A stretch of 6,790 bases of DNA from Calditrichota bacterium (GTDB taxonomy: Bacteria; Electryoneota; RPQS01). Below the pieces are notes generated by a model that saw only the letters and a program-made list of their open reading frames with translations, did no database searches and had not been told where the DNA came from. The stretch covers positions 1 through 6,790 of the forward strand of contig JAGVEU010000471.1 in NCBI GenBank assembly GCA_020057985.1, in the 5' to 3' direction. Shown here piece by piece: positions 1 to 6,262 of this stretch (position 1 is its first letter; each line of letters begins with the position of its first letter). The translations under genes were made by a program, and so were the position numbers.

Positions 1-360
1 CACTCCGGCATCTTGCGCCGATTTCAAAAAGTTCTGACGGCCGCGTCCGATGACGGAGTTGAAATATCCCATGAGCACTACCGATTCCACCTTTGACAGT
101 TCCTCGGCCATGGAAAACACATCGCGCAGGCTCGTCCCGTTGTTTAGAGCCACGGAACTCGCTTTTTGAATGATTGGTCCATCCGCTACCGGATCAGAGA
201 AGGGAATGCCCAACTCGACCATATCCGCACCGGATTCGAGCGCTGCTTTGGAGCACTCCCGCGACCAATCAATTGTCGGAAAACCAACGGTCAGATAGAC
301 GGAGAGCAACTTTCTGCCTTGGCTTTTCGCGGTACGGCAGTAGGTTCCAAGATCAGACAT
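1..360 (-). CDS. trpA: Tryptophan synthase alpha subunit, N-terminal 120 residues (cut by window edge)
   Basis: This is the alpha subunit of tryptophan synthase. It cleaves indole-3-glycerol phosphate to indole and glyceraldehyde 3-phosphate, and passes indole to TrpB through the alpha2-beta2 tunnel in the cytoplasm. My translation from the ATG at 360-358 begins [17 protein letters not shown] and contains the family signature [15 protein letters not shown]. The two catalytic acids fall exactly at Glu49 and Asp60, as in the enteric enzyme, which supports this start. A later block, LMGYFNSV, also fits the family. The frame is open to the first base of the window, so roughly 150 of the usual 260-270 residues lie outside. 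The start overlaps the end of trpB by 8 bp. I see no good Shine-Dalgarno sequence, so translation probably depends on coupling to trpB. It is the last trp gene visible; whether the operon continues cannot be seen. Confidence 0.97.
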   Translation of the reverse strand, partial: MSDLGTYCRTAKSQGRKLLSVYLTVGFPTIDWSRECSKAALESGADMVELGIPFSDPVADGPIIQKASSVALNNGTSLRDVFSMAEELSKVESVVLMGYFNSVIGRGRQNFLKSAQDAGV

Positions 361-1549
361 GGCTCAAGTAAGTTTGCAGATCCTTGTCTCCACGCCCCGA
401 CAGACAAATCACAACAGCTCCCTCCACATCCTCGCGTGGAAGGTTCTCGAGATATGCAATCGCATGAGCGGATTCTAAAGCAGGAAGAATTCCCTCTAAC
501 ATCGTAAGACGGCGAGCGGCAGCCAAAGCTTCAGCATCGCTGACTCGATGATAGGTTACGCGACCCTGCTCAAAAAGATAGCTATGCTCCGGGCCAACGC
601 CGGGATAATCCAATCCGGCGGAAATCGAATGTGCTTCGACTACCTGACCATCAGCCGTTTGCAGCAGATAGCTGTGAGATCCGTGAAGAACACCCGGTTT
701 GCCGCGAGTGAGTGCGGCAGCATGATGTTCGGAGTTATCACCTTCTCCGCCTGCCTCAACACCGATCAATGTCGTGGACGAGTCAAGAAACGGATAGAAG
801 AAGCCAATGGCATTACTTCCTCCGCCTACACACGCTACAAGATGCGAGGCGTGAACGTCGCCTTTTTCTAGGTCACATAGTGTCTCATCGCCGATTACTC
901 GTTGGAAATCTCGCACCATCATCGGATAAGGATGCGGCCCGACAACGCTGCCAATGATATAGAACGTATCCCGAACATTGGTCACCCAATCGCGAATCGC
1001 TTCGCTGGTGGCGTCCTTGAGTGTCTTGGTTCCATTTTCAACCGGTCGCACTTCGGCGCCAAGCAATTTCATTCGTCCGACATTCGGGGCTTGTCGTTCC
1101 ATGTCCACCGAACCCATGTAGATCACGCCTTGCAGGCCAAATCTCGCACAAACCGTTGCCACCGCCACTCCATGTTGACCCGCCCCAGTCTCTGCTACGA
1201 TTCTTTTCTTTCCAAGACGGCTCGCAAGCAGAACCTGACCGAGCGCATTATTGATTTTATGTGCTCCAGTGTGCAGCAGGTCCTCGCGCTTGAGGTAGAT
1301 TGGATAGCCATAGCGCTGGGACATTCGCTCCGCGAGATAGAGTGGAGTCGGCCTGCCGGCAAAAGTCTTGAGATGGAAGTCGAGTTCTGCTCTGAATTGC
1401 GCGTCCTGTTTCGCGGCACGATAAGCTTCAGTCAGTTCCTCGCACGGCATCATCAACGTCTCCGGAATGTATCTCCCTCCGAATACGCCGAAATGTCCTC
1501 CCGCATCGGGAAGATTATAATTCTTAAGCGCCTGCTGCGCGAACGGCAT
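353..1549 (-). CDS. trpB: Tryptophan synthase beta subunit
   Basis: This is the PLP-dependent beta subunit, which condenses indole from TrpA with L-serine to give L-tryptophan. From the ATG at 1549 it has 398 residues, the usual length for the TrpB1 type that partners TrpA. The PLP-binding lysine is Lys98 in HTGAHKINN. The catalytic glutamate is Glu120 in AETGAGQHG. The phosphate-binding loop GGGSNAIG is at about 242-249, and the C-terminal LSGRGDKD at 383-390 holds the serine that contacts the pyridine nitrogen. The frame can be extended to a TTG at 1555, but a strong GAGGAGG lies 7 nt upstream of the ATG and only 1 nt from the TTG, so I chose the ATG. The start lies 26 bp inside trpF and the stop lies 8 bp inside trpA. 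No key residue is missing. Confidence 0.98.
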   Translation of the reverse strand: MPFAQQALKNYNLPDAGGHFGVFGGRYIPETLMMPCEELTEAYRAAKQDAQFRAELDFHLKTFAGRPTPLYLAERMSQRYGYPIYLKREDLLHTGAHKINNALGQVLLASRLGKKRIVAETGAGQHGVAVATVCARFGLQGVIYMGSVDMERQAPNVGRMKLLGAEVRPVENGTKTLKDATSEAIRDWVTNVRDTFYIIGSVVGPHPYPMMVRDFQRVIGDETLCDLEKGDVHASHLVACVGGGSNAIGFFYPFLDSSTTLIGVEAGGEGDNSEHHAAALTRGKPGVLHGSHSYLLQTADGQVVEAHSISAGLDYPGVGPEHSYLFEQGRVTYHRVSDAEALAAARRLTMLEGILPALESAHAIAYLENLPREDVEGAVVICLSGRGDKDLQTYLSHV

Positions 1550-2132
1550 GAACAAACCTCCTCATGAGATCGGGATCTTTCTCGCGCGGCCTTACTTCAA
1601 TTCCACCGCTGACATCCACTCCGAAAGGCAATACTTGCATCATTCGCGTTCGTACATTATCCGGCGAAAGACCACCGGCGAGAATCACTCTTCGGTCTTT
1701 GTGAGATTCGATAAGATGGCTGAATAATAGTCTGCGTTTGTCGCTATCATCCCGGCTGTCTACTATCCACGCAAAGGCATCCCGATGCGATTTCAATAAC
1801 GCGATTGCCGAATCACTTGTTGATCGCGTTGCTTTTATGTAGGGTAGCGAGAACTGGCTGGCAAACTCAGCCGATTCCTGCCCGTGAAATTGCAGCAGAT
1901 CCGGCTTGAGCATAAGGATCATCTCGTTCAGTTCCTGTTTGTCTGGATCTTGCACCACGAGGACGAGCTTCGTTTTTTTTCTGTCAAGCGATCCGAGTTC
2001 ACGCGCTTCATCGCTGGAGATACATCTTGGCGTTCCTTTGACGGAGACAACTCCCACAGCGTCCACTTCAAGTGCTACTGCCAACTCAAAGTCAACCGGT
2101 CTCACAATTCCGCAGAGCTTTATCCACATCAT
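1524..2132 (-). CDS. trpF: Phosphoribosylanthranilate isomerase
   Basis: This stand-alone TIM-barrel isomerase (202 residues, normal length) converts N-(5'-phosphoribosyl)anthranilate to CdRP, the substrate of TrpC. The first strand reads IKLCGI with the general base at Cys7. TPR at 34-36 supplies the conserved Arg36, and QFHG is at 81-84. The putative general acid is Asp125 in WIVDSRDD. The phosphate-binding blocks [10 protein letters not shown] (151-160) and DVSGGIE (173-179) are present. Two features are unusual. The Gly-Gly-Ser/Thr-Gly-Lys motif that normally follows the catalytic Asp is absent and the loop is about four residues shorter than in the Thermotoga enzyme. A Ser (residue 30) also replaces the usual Phe before the Arg36 segment. 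The ATG shares ATGA with the trpC stop, and no clear Shine-Dalgarno sequence is visible, so coupling is likely. Position in the operon supports the assignment. Confidence 0.93.
   Translation of the reverse strand: MMWIKLCGIVRPVDFELAVALEVDAVGVVSVKGTPRCISSDEARELGSLDRKKTKLVLVVQDPDKQELNEMILMLKPDLLQFHGQESAEFASQFSLPYIKATRSTSDSAIALLKSHRDAFAWIVDSRDDSDKRRLLFSHLIESHKDRRVILAGGLSPDNVRTRMMQVLPFGVDVSGGIEVRPREKDPDLMRRFVHAVRAAGA
1557..1563 (-). promoter_or_regulatory. Shine-Dalgarno sequence of trpB
   Basis: The minus strand reads GAGGAGG here, followed by a 7-nt spacer and the ATG at 1549. It is the strongest ribosome binding site in the operon and lies inside the trpF coding region. It decides the trpB start against the TTG at 1555. 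Confidence 0.85.
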
Positions 2133-2923
2133 CGCACAAACGAAGCAGTAGACAAGATGTTTCGAAGCGCATCACCCGGTGATTCAGCACGCATCAACGA
2201 TGAGCCAATGAGCACCGCATTTGCCCCGCGTTGCCACATCTCCTGAAGCTGGTCGGAGGTTTCGATTCCACTTTCTGCAACTTTGAGCGAATCGCGCGGT
2301 AAAAGTGGCAGGAGCCTTAGTGATGTTGCCAGGTCTATTGCAAGAGTCTTCAGGTTGCGATGATTGACTCCCCAAATCACATTAGAGAGCCCGTCGCACT
2401 TACTCAGATCAGCCTCGTCGTGCAACTCGAGCAAAGCGGCAAGTTGAAATTCCTGAGCAAGTCCAACAAGATCTAACATCAGACCCCGTTCAAGCATCGC
2501 CGCAATCAACAGCACAGCATCGGCGCCATGAACTCTGGCCTCTGCAATCTGATACGGATCAAAGAGAAAATCCTTGCGCAGAAGCGGAATAGAACACGCG
2601 GCTCTTGCTTGTTGTAGAAACTCAAGCGAACCTCCGAAGTGATTAGGCTCTGTTAGAACGGATAGAGCATCTGCACATGCGCTCTCGTACTGTTGCGCGA
2701 TCTCCTCAATGGATGATCCTCGATGCAATACTCCAGCACTCGGAGACTTAAACTTGATCTCAGCAATAACGGCAATCCGGTCAGCACGATTCAATGCCGC
2801 AGCAAAGGCACGTGTCGGAGGTGCATCCTTTGCTCTTCTCAGGATCTCTGAATAGGGAGTGCGACTGCGAGTTTCTTCCAGTGCTACACGGCGCTCAACA
2901 AAGACTTGCTCAAGGAAGCTCAC
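2129..2923 (-). CDS. trpC: Indole-3-glycerol phosphate synthase
   Basis: This monofunctional enzyme (264 residues) closes the ring of CdRP with loss of CO2 and water to give indole-3-glycerol phosphate, the TrpA substrate. All catalytic positions known from the Sulfolobus enzyme are visible: Glu55, Lys57 and Ser60 in AEIKFKSPS; Lys117 in LLRKDF; Glu166 in LLELHD; Asn187 in GVNHRNL; and Glu217-Ser218 in AESGI. LTEPNHFGGS (90-99) and the phosphate-binding IGSSLM near the C-terminus also match the family. The start is a GTG at 2923-2921 that overlaps the trpD stop as GTGA. An AAGGA about a dozen nt upstream is a poor Shine-Dalgarno sequence, so coupling to trpD is likely. It is not fused to trpF, unlike in enteric bacteria. 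Confidence 0.97.
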   Translation of the reverse strand: MSFLEQVFVERRVALEETRSRTPYSEILRRAKDAPPTRAFAAALNRADRIAVIAEIKFKSPSAGVLHRGSSIEEIAQQYESACADALSVLTEPNHFGGSLEFLQQARAACSIPLLRKDFLFDPYQIAEARVHGADAVLLIAAMLERGLMLDLVGLAQEFQLAALLELHDEADLSKCDGLSNVIWGVNHRNLKTLAIDLATSLRLLPLLPRDSLKVAESGIETSDQLQEMWQRGANAVLIGSSLMRAESPGDALRNILSTASFVR

Positions 2924-3930
2924 TGGATGCGCGATTCCTTGAGCGAATTTAGAAATGATAAAAGCCTGCCGCTTAGAATTACCTCTCGTGACAGATCTGC
3001 ACCCTCTTTTAACGAGTTTGCCTTGCCGCTAAGATAGAATGCGGGAGCAGCATTCACGATAATCCATTCGCGTAACTCCGACTCTTTTCCGCTTGCGACA
3101 TCCATGAAGCGCGCAGCATTCTCCGAAGCCGTGCCGCCCAGCAGAGGAGCAGAGTTTACGGATTCAATTCCGAAATCCTGCGGACTCACTTCGTAGCGAG
3201 TAAACTCTTTGTCTCGGTACTCGAAAATCATGGTAGGTCCATTAGCGCTTATTTCGTCAATCCCTTCGGCTCCGTGAACAATGAGAACATGCTGCGAGCC
3301 GGTTCGGGCGAGAACCTGTGCCATCGGCTCAAGCCACTGCGCATGAAAAACCCCCATCATTTGCCGTTTCACTTTGGCCGGATTTGCAAGCGGCCCAAGT
3401 AAATTGAACACCGTGCGAACGCCCAGTGCTTTTCTGACCGGCGCTACGGACTTGAAAGCGGGATGAAACAATGGCGCAAAAAGAAAGGCAAACTGCTGTT
3501 CTGCAAGTAGAGTCTCCACTCCTGTTGTGTCTCCAAGAATCGGAATGCCAAGCGCTTCAATGAAATCTGCACTCCCGCACTGTGAAGAGACTGCGCGATT
3601 CCCATGTTTGGCCACCGTGACTCCGCCCGCGGATGCAACGAGGGCTGCCGCCGTGGAAAGATTAAAGCTGCCACTGCCATCGCCACCTGTACCGCAGAGA
3701 TCTACGGCAAATTCATCTTTGCAATCAATGCGAGTCATTCTTGCGCGGATTTCCTCAAGGAATCCGGCAAGCTCTGCAACATCTTCTCCGCGTGTTCGCA
3801 AGGCAATAAGAAGCGCGGCGATTTGGATCTCATTTGCTTCCCCGGCGAGCATGACCTGCATCGCTTGACGGGATTCCTCATACGTCAGTACGTTGTGATT
3901 AGAGACTTTTTGAATGTACGCTCTCAGCAC
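2920..3930 (-). CDS. trpD: Anthranilate phosphoribosyltransferase
   Basis: This enzyme transfers the phosphoribosyl group from PRPP to anthranilate, giving the TrpF substrate. At 336 residues it has the normal length of the unfused form. The N-terminal helical domain is followed by the PRPP-binding glycine loop DLCGTGGDG (GTGGD at 80-84), NLST at 90-93, KHGNR at 108-112 and GSAD at 119-122. The block FNLLGPLANP follows. The Asp-Glu pair that binds the second Mg2+ is seen in GIDEIS. The start codon is GTG at 3930-3928, with GAGGGA 8 nt upstream. It overlaps the trpG stop by 7 bp, and the trpD stop overlaps trpC by 4 bp. It is not fused to TrpG. Confidence 0.97.
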   Translation of the reverse strand: MLRAYIQKVSNHNVLTYEESRQAMQVMLAGEANEIQIAALLIALRTRGEDVAELAGFLEEIRARMTRIDCKDEFAVDLCGTGGDGSGSFNLSTAAALVASAGGVTVAKHGNRAVSSQCGSADFIEALGIPILGDTTGVETLLAEQQFAFLFAPLFHPAFKSVAPVRKALGVRTVFNLLGPLANPAKVKRQMMGVFHAQWLEPMAQVLARTGSQHVLIVHGAEGIDEISANGPTMIFEYRDKEFTRYEVSPQDFGIESVNSAPLLGGTASENAARFMDVASGKESELREWIIVNAAPAFYLSGKANSLKEGADLSREVILSGRLLSFLNSLKESRIQ

Positions 3931-4526
3931 GCAGGAGATCCCTCAGAATGAGAGTGGGCGGAAACAAGGCCAAGAAAATTTGCGATGAGTTTTTCACCTT
4001 CCGGAGTGAGAATGGATTCCGGATGAAACTGAACGCCCTCGATGGGAAGTTCACGGTGACGCACGCCCATGATTTCTCCGTCTTCGGATCGTGAGGTGAT
4101 CTCAAGGCAGCTTGGCAAAGAGCTTTCTTCCACGGCCAGAGAATGATATCTTCCAGCAGTAAACGGATCAGAAAGCCCGCGATAAATGGTCTTAAGATCG
4201 TGAAAGACTCGCGTAGCCTTTCCATGCACCAGCTTTGTTGCAGGTACCACCCGACCGCCAAAATGCAAACCGATCATCTGATGGCCGAGGCAAACCCCAA
4301 GAATCGGTAGCTTGCTTGCGCACTTCGCGAGAATATCCGGCATGTTTCCTGCATCTTCGGGCCGACCCGGTCCCGGCGAGAAGATAATCGCGTCCGGTTT
4401 CAGTGCAAGAATTTCATCGGCTGTGATCTTGTCGTTGCGCTCGACATGAACAGACGCGCCGAGCTTACCGACTGCCTGCACAAGATTGTAGGTAAACGAA
4501 TCGTAGTTATCCAACACGAAGATCAT
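3924..4526 (-). CDS. trpG: Anthranilate synthase component II (glutamine amidotransferase)
   Basis: This is the class I glutamine amidotransferase subunit of anthranilate synthase. It hydrolyses glutamine and channels ammonia to TrpE. From the ATG at 4526 it has 200 residues, typical for unfused TrpG, and starts MIFVLDNYDSFTYNLVQ as the family does. The catalytic triad is Cys79 in GVCLGHQ with His168 and Glu170 in VQFHPES. The oxyanion-loop motif SPGPGRPEDAG is at 50-60. An HSLAV block (128-132) is typical of TrpG/PabA. The open frame extends to a GTG at 4532, but an AGGAG stands 7 nt before the ATG and only 1 nt from the GTG. The ATG also makes a 4-bp ATGA overlap with the trpE stop, so the ATG is preferred. 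PabA is the main alternative, but the operon position argues for TrpG; some bacteria use one protein for both. Confidence 0.97.
   Translation of the reverse strand: MIFVLDNYDSFTYNLVQAVGKLGASVHVERNDKITADEILALKPDAIIFSPGPGRPEDAGNMPDILAKCASKLPILGVCLGHQMIGLHFGGRVVPATKLVHGKATRVFHDLKTIYRGLSDPFTAGRYHSLAVEESSLPSCLEITSRSEDGEIMGVRHRELPIEGVQFHPESILTPEGEKLIANFLGLVSAHSHSEGSPAC
3939..3944 (-). promoter_or_regulatory. Shine-Dalgarno sequence of trpD
   Basis: The minus strand reads GAGGGA, followed by 8 nt and the GTG start at 3930. It lies inside the end of trpG. This placement supports the GTG as the trpD start despite the 7-bp overlap. Confidence 0.65.
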
Positions 4527-5929
4527 ACCCACTCTCCTGCGAGGGCAATCGCTCGTTCAATGGCTCCGGCTTTGTGCTCGGTTTCCGCAAACTCCTTTTC
4601 CGGCACACTGTCGGCAACGATTCCTGCTCCGGCTTGATATGTGAGCACATTGTCTTTGGCGATTGCCGTGCGGAGGGTAATGCAGAATTCAGCATTGCCA
4701 TCACAGCCGAGAAAACCGGCGGCGCCGGCATAGAGTCCGCGCGGAGTGGGCTCGTACTCAAAGATCAACTCCAGCGCCCGAACCTTTGGCGCGCCACTCA
4801 CCGTACCCGCCGGAAAGGATGCTGCCAACGCATCAACCGCGCTCTTTCCAGTCTGCAATCGGCCAGAAACCCGCGACACCATGTGCATGACGTGGCTGAA
4901 GCGATGAATGGTCGCCAGCTCGTTCACTTTAATCGTTCCATAGTCCGATGCGCGGCCAAGATCATTTCGCGCCAAGTCCACAAGCATCATGTGCTCAGCG
5001 CGCTCCTTGGGATCGGCCAGCAGTTCTTTCTCCAATTTGAGGTCGTCACTTTCATTCTCGGCGCGCGGTCTTGTTCCGGCGATGGGAAGCAAACGCGCTG
5101 TACGACCCTCCACTCCAATCAGTAGTTCAGGGGATGCGCCGACCAGAGTTCCGATGGGAGTTTCGTGGTAGAACATATAGGGTGACGGATTCACTCTTCT
5201 CAGTGCGCGATACAGCAGAAACGGATCACCGGAGAACTCACGGGTAAAGCGTTGCGACAGCACGCCCTGAAAAATATCTCCGGCACGGATATTGCCCTTC
5301 AACTTTTCAACGGTGCGGCAAAAATCCGGTTCTGTGAAATTGGATGATCTTTTTCCAGCTCGAAACATAGTTCCATTAAGATCAATCAACGGCTCGCGCA
5401 ATATATGCTCGAGATTTTTCAATCGGCGAAGGGACGCATCATTCCCAGAGGTCTGTGCGCCACTTCTTGCCACAAGCTGCACAACCTGCTTCAGATGATC
5501 GAAGACGGCAAAGGTCTGATACTCACCCAACCAAGCCATTGGTTCTTGCGCGGCTACCTCTGCAGGAAAGGACTCGATTTCCCGAACAAAATCGAAACCG
5601 ATCGTCCCCACTAACCCACCGGAAAATGGCAATCCTGCAAGTGCTTCACTTCTGTTTGTCGCGAAGGATTGCAGGAGTGACAACAACGAGCCCTTGTCCT
5701 CACGTCTATTATGTCTCCACTCAGCATTTCCCGGAGCATGAGCGAGAATTTCCGAGGATGGATCTGCCCCAAGAATCGAAAACCGCCCGAAACGCTCGCC
5801 CCCCGCCGCACTCTCCATGAGAAATGGATAACGTCCCTCCTTGCGCAGTCGCAGGAACGCGCTCACGGGAGTCAGCAAGTCGGCAGGAAGAGTGAGGGTC
5901 GCGGCGTTAGCGTTTGGCATAAAAATCAT
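4523..5929 (-). CDS. trpE: Anthranilate synthase component I
   Basis: This is the chorismate-binding subunit, which makes anthranilate from chorismate with ammonia from TrpG. It is the committed step and the usual target of tryptophan feedback inhibition. From the ATG at 5929 it has 468 residues. LMES at 37-40 matches the LLES element that binds inhibitory tryptophan in other TrpE proteins, as does NPSPYMF (247-253). The chorismate-binding domain shows GDIFQGVLSQRF, IAGTRPRA (to about 290), HMMLVDLARND (313-323), SHVMH (345-349), FPAGTVSGAPK (372-382) and GAGIVADS (434-441). The frame stays open to a TTG at 5953, but that codon lies in the terminator U-tract and cannot be the normal start. 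A second ATG at 5920 is possible. No good Shine-Dalgarno sequence precedes either. Both ATGs sit in a perfect palindrome. The stop overlaps trpG as ATGA. Confidence 0.96.
   Translation of the reverse strand: MIFMPNANAATLTLPADLLTPVSAFLRLRKEGRYPFLMESAAGGERFGRFSILGADPSSEILAHAPGNAEWRHNRREDKGSLLSLLQSFATNRSEALAGLPFSGGLVGTIGFDFVREIESFPAEVAAQEPMAWLGEYQTFAVFDHLKQVVQLVARSGAQTSGNDASLRRLKNLEHILREPLIDLNGTMFRAGKRSSNFTEPDFCRTVEKLKGNIRAGDIFQGVLSQRFTREFSGDPFLLYRALRRVNPSPYMFYHETPIGTLVGASPELLIGVEGRTARLLPIAGTRPRAENESDDLKLEKELLADPKERAEHMMLVDLARNDLGRASDYGTIKVNELATIHRFSHVMHMVSRVSGRLQTGKSAVDALAASFPAGTVSGAPKVRALELIFEYEPTPRGLYAGAAGFLGCDGNAEFCITLRTAIAKDNVLTYQAGAGIVADSVPEKEFAETEHKAGAIERAIALAGEWV
4534..4538 (-). promoter_or_regulatory. 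Shine-Dalgarno sequence of trpG
   Basis: The minus strand reads AGGAG, then 7 nt, then the ATG at 4526. It lies in the last codons of trpE and rules against the GTG at 4532, which would have a spacer of only 1 nt after the AGGAGA. Confidence 0.75.
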
Positions 5930-5936
5930 TTTTATG
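5918..5936. repeat. Perfect 19-bp palindrome over the trpE start
   Basis: The arms are CATAAAAAT (5918-5926) and ATTTTTATG (5928-5936) around a single central base. Read on the minus strand, it contains both candidate ATG start codons of trpE (5929-5927 and 5920-5918). As RNA it is AU-rich with almost no loop, so a stable hairpin would need its central bases unpaired. As DNA it could be a symmetric protein-binding site. Function is unknown. Confidence 0.6.
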
Positions 5937-5951
5937 AGCAAGAACTCAAGC

Positions 5952-5976
5952 AAAAACCCACGCGCGGCGGCGTGGG
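5952..5976 (-). terminator. Intrinsic terminator of the trp leader (attenuator)
   Basis: On the minus strand the arm CCCACGC (5976-5970) is followed by a 6-nt loop, CGCCGC, then the arm GCGTGGG (5963-5957) and five T residues (5956-5952). A GC-rich 7-bp stem directly followed by a U-tract, 22 nt before the trpE ATG and after the leader peptide stop, is the standard form of an attenuator. The 5' arm is also the partner of the antiterminator element at 6027-6020. Confidence 0.9.
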
Positions 5977-6004
5977 CTGGGTACTCATTTACAGATCAAA
6001 CCGA

Positions 6005-6082
6005 TCACGACGAGCAATTGCCCACGCACAGGCTCTGCCAGCGCCATGACCAGACTTCACAAGCGTTCGTGGGGCGGAACAT
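6005..6082 (-). CDS. trpL: trp operon leader peptide (25 residues, three Trp)
   Basis: This short open frame runs from the ATG at 6082-6080 to the TGA at 6007-6005. Its centre reads VWSWRWQ, so Trp codons (TGG) occupy positions 11, 13 and 15. Three Trp in 25 residues is far above the normal frequency. The frame lies between a good promoter and an intrinsic terminator directly before trpE, which is what a leader peptide of a tryptophan attenuator should look like. A GAGGA lies 4 nt before the ATG. The peptide itself probably has no function; its translation senses the level of charged Trp-tRNA. Unlike the E. coli leader, the Trp codons are not adjacent, and the frame runs through the antiterminator element and ends 12 nt beyond it. 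The peptide also contains three Cys residues (8, 19, 23), which may be chance. Confidence 0.88.
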   Translation of the reverse strand: MFRPTNACEVWSWRWQSLCVGNCSS

Positions 6083-6086
6083 GATT

Positions 6087-6091
6087 TCCTC
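6087..6091 (-). promoter_or_regulatory. Shine-Dalgarno sequence of the leader peptide
   Basis: The minus strand reads GAGGA, within TGAGGA, ending 4 nt before the leader ATG at 6082. It supports real translation of the short Trp-rich frame. Confidence 0.7.
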
Positions 6092-6126
6092 ACTCTTCGG
6101 GGATCGGTTAATCTAACTCTGTTATC

Positions 6127-6155
6127 ATAATACAAAACTTTCGGGGCAGAGTCAA
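6127..6155 (-). promoter_or_regulatory. Sigma70-type promoter of the trp operon
   Basis: The minus strand shows TTGACT (6155-6150), a spacer of exactly 17 bp, and TATTAT (6132-6127). Each hexamer differs from the consensus at one position. The predicted start of transcription is near the A at 6120, which gives about 38 nt before the leader ATG. The sites are inferred from consensus only. I see no convincing TrpR-type operator overlapping them. Confidence 0.8.
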
Positions 6156-6262
6156 GTAAGAAATGGAGTTTGAAAATGCTGTCCTAATCCTAATAGGCGG
6201 AACTTTCGGATGTCTTTAGAGTGGAAATCAGCACCCATGCAAAGTGGACACAGTGGTATGAA

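Larger units (their letters stand above)
5952..6120 (-). promoter_or_regulatory. trp operon leader with ribosome-mediated attenuator
   Basis: This transcribed leader lies between the predicted start site (about 6120) and trpE. Element 2, GCGTGGGC (6027-6020), is perfectly complementary over 8 nt to GCCCACGC (5977-5970), which includes the whole 5' arm of the terminator. The two structures therefore exclude each other. A weaker upstream partner, CCCACG (6073-6068), can pair with CGTGGG (6026-6021) over 6 bp, enclosing the Trp codons. An alternative local hairpin, CGC-T-GGC with GCC-TGT-GCG, lies at 6043-6025. Inference: scarce Trp-tRNA stalls the ribosome at the Trp codons (6052-6038), leaves element 2 free and lets transcription continue. 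Ample Trp-tRNA carries the ribosome over element 2 to the stop at 6007-6005, so the terminator forms. Confidence 0.85.

Noticed and set aside
1553..1555. TTG as start of trpB, giving two extra residues
   Set aside because: The GAGGAGG ends only 1 nt before this TTG but 7 nt before the ATG at 1549.
902..1567. 221-codon plus-strand frame antisense to trpB
   Set aside because: It lies almost wholly within a strongly conserved trpB gene, has no recognisable motif and no ribosome site; it is a shadow frame.
4530..4532. GTG as start of trpG
   Set aside because: The AGGAG spacing fits the ATG at 4526, which also forms the ATGA overlap with trpE and matches the usual TrpG N-terminus.
5951..5953. 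TTG as start of trpE, giving a 476-residue protein
   Set aside because: The codon is part of the terminator U-tract and has no Shine-Dalgarno sequence; the extra residues have no match in the family as I know it.
5952..6120. TRAP-binding site, T-box or TrpR control of the trp leader
   Set aside because: There are only a few scattered GAG/TAG triplets instead of a regular series, no T-box consensus, and no TrpR-like operator over the promoter; the Trp-rich leader frame explains the region better.
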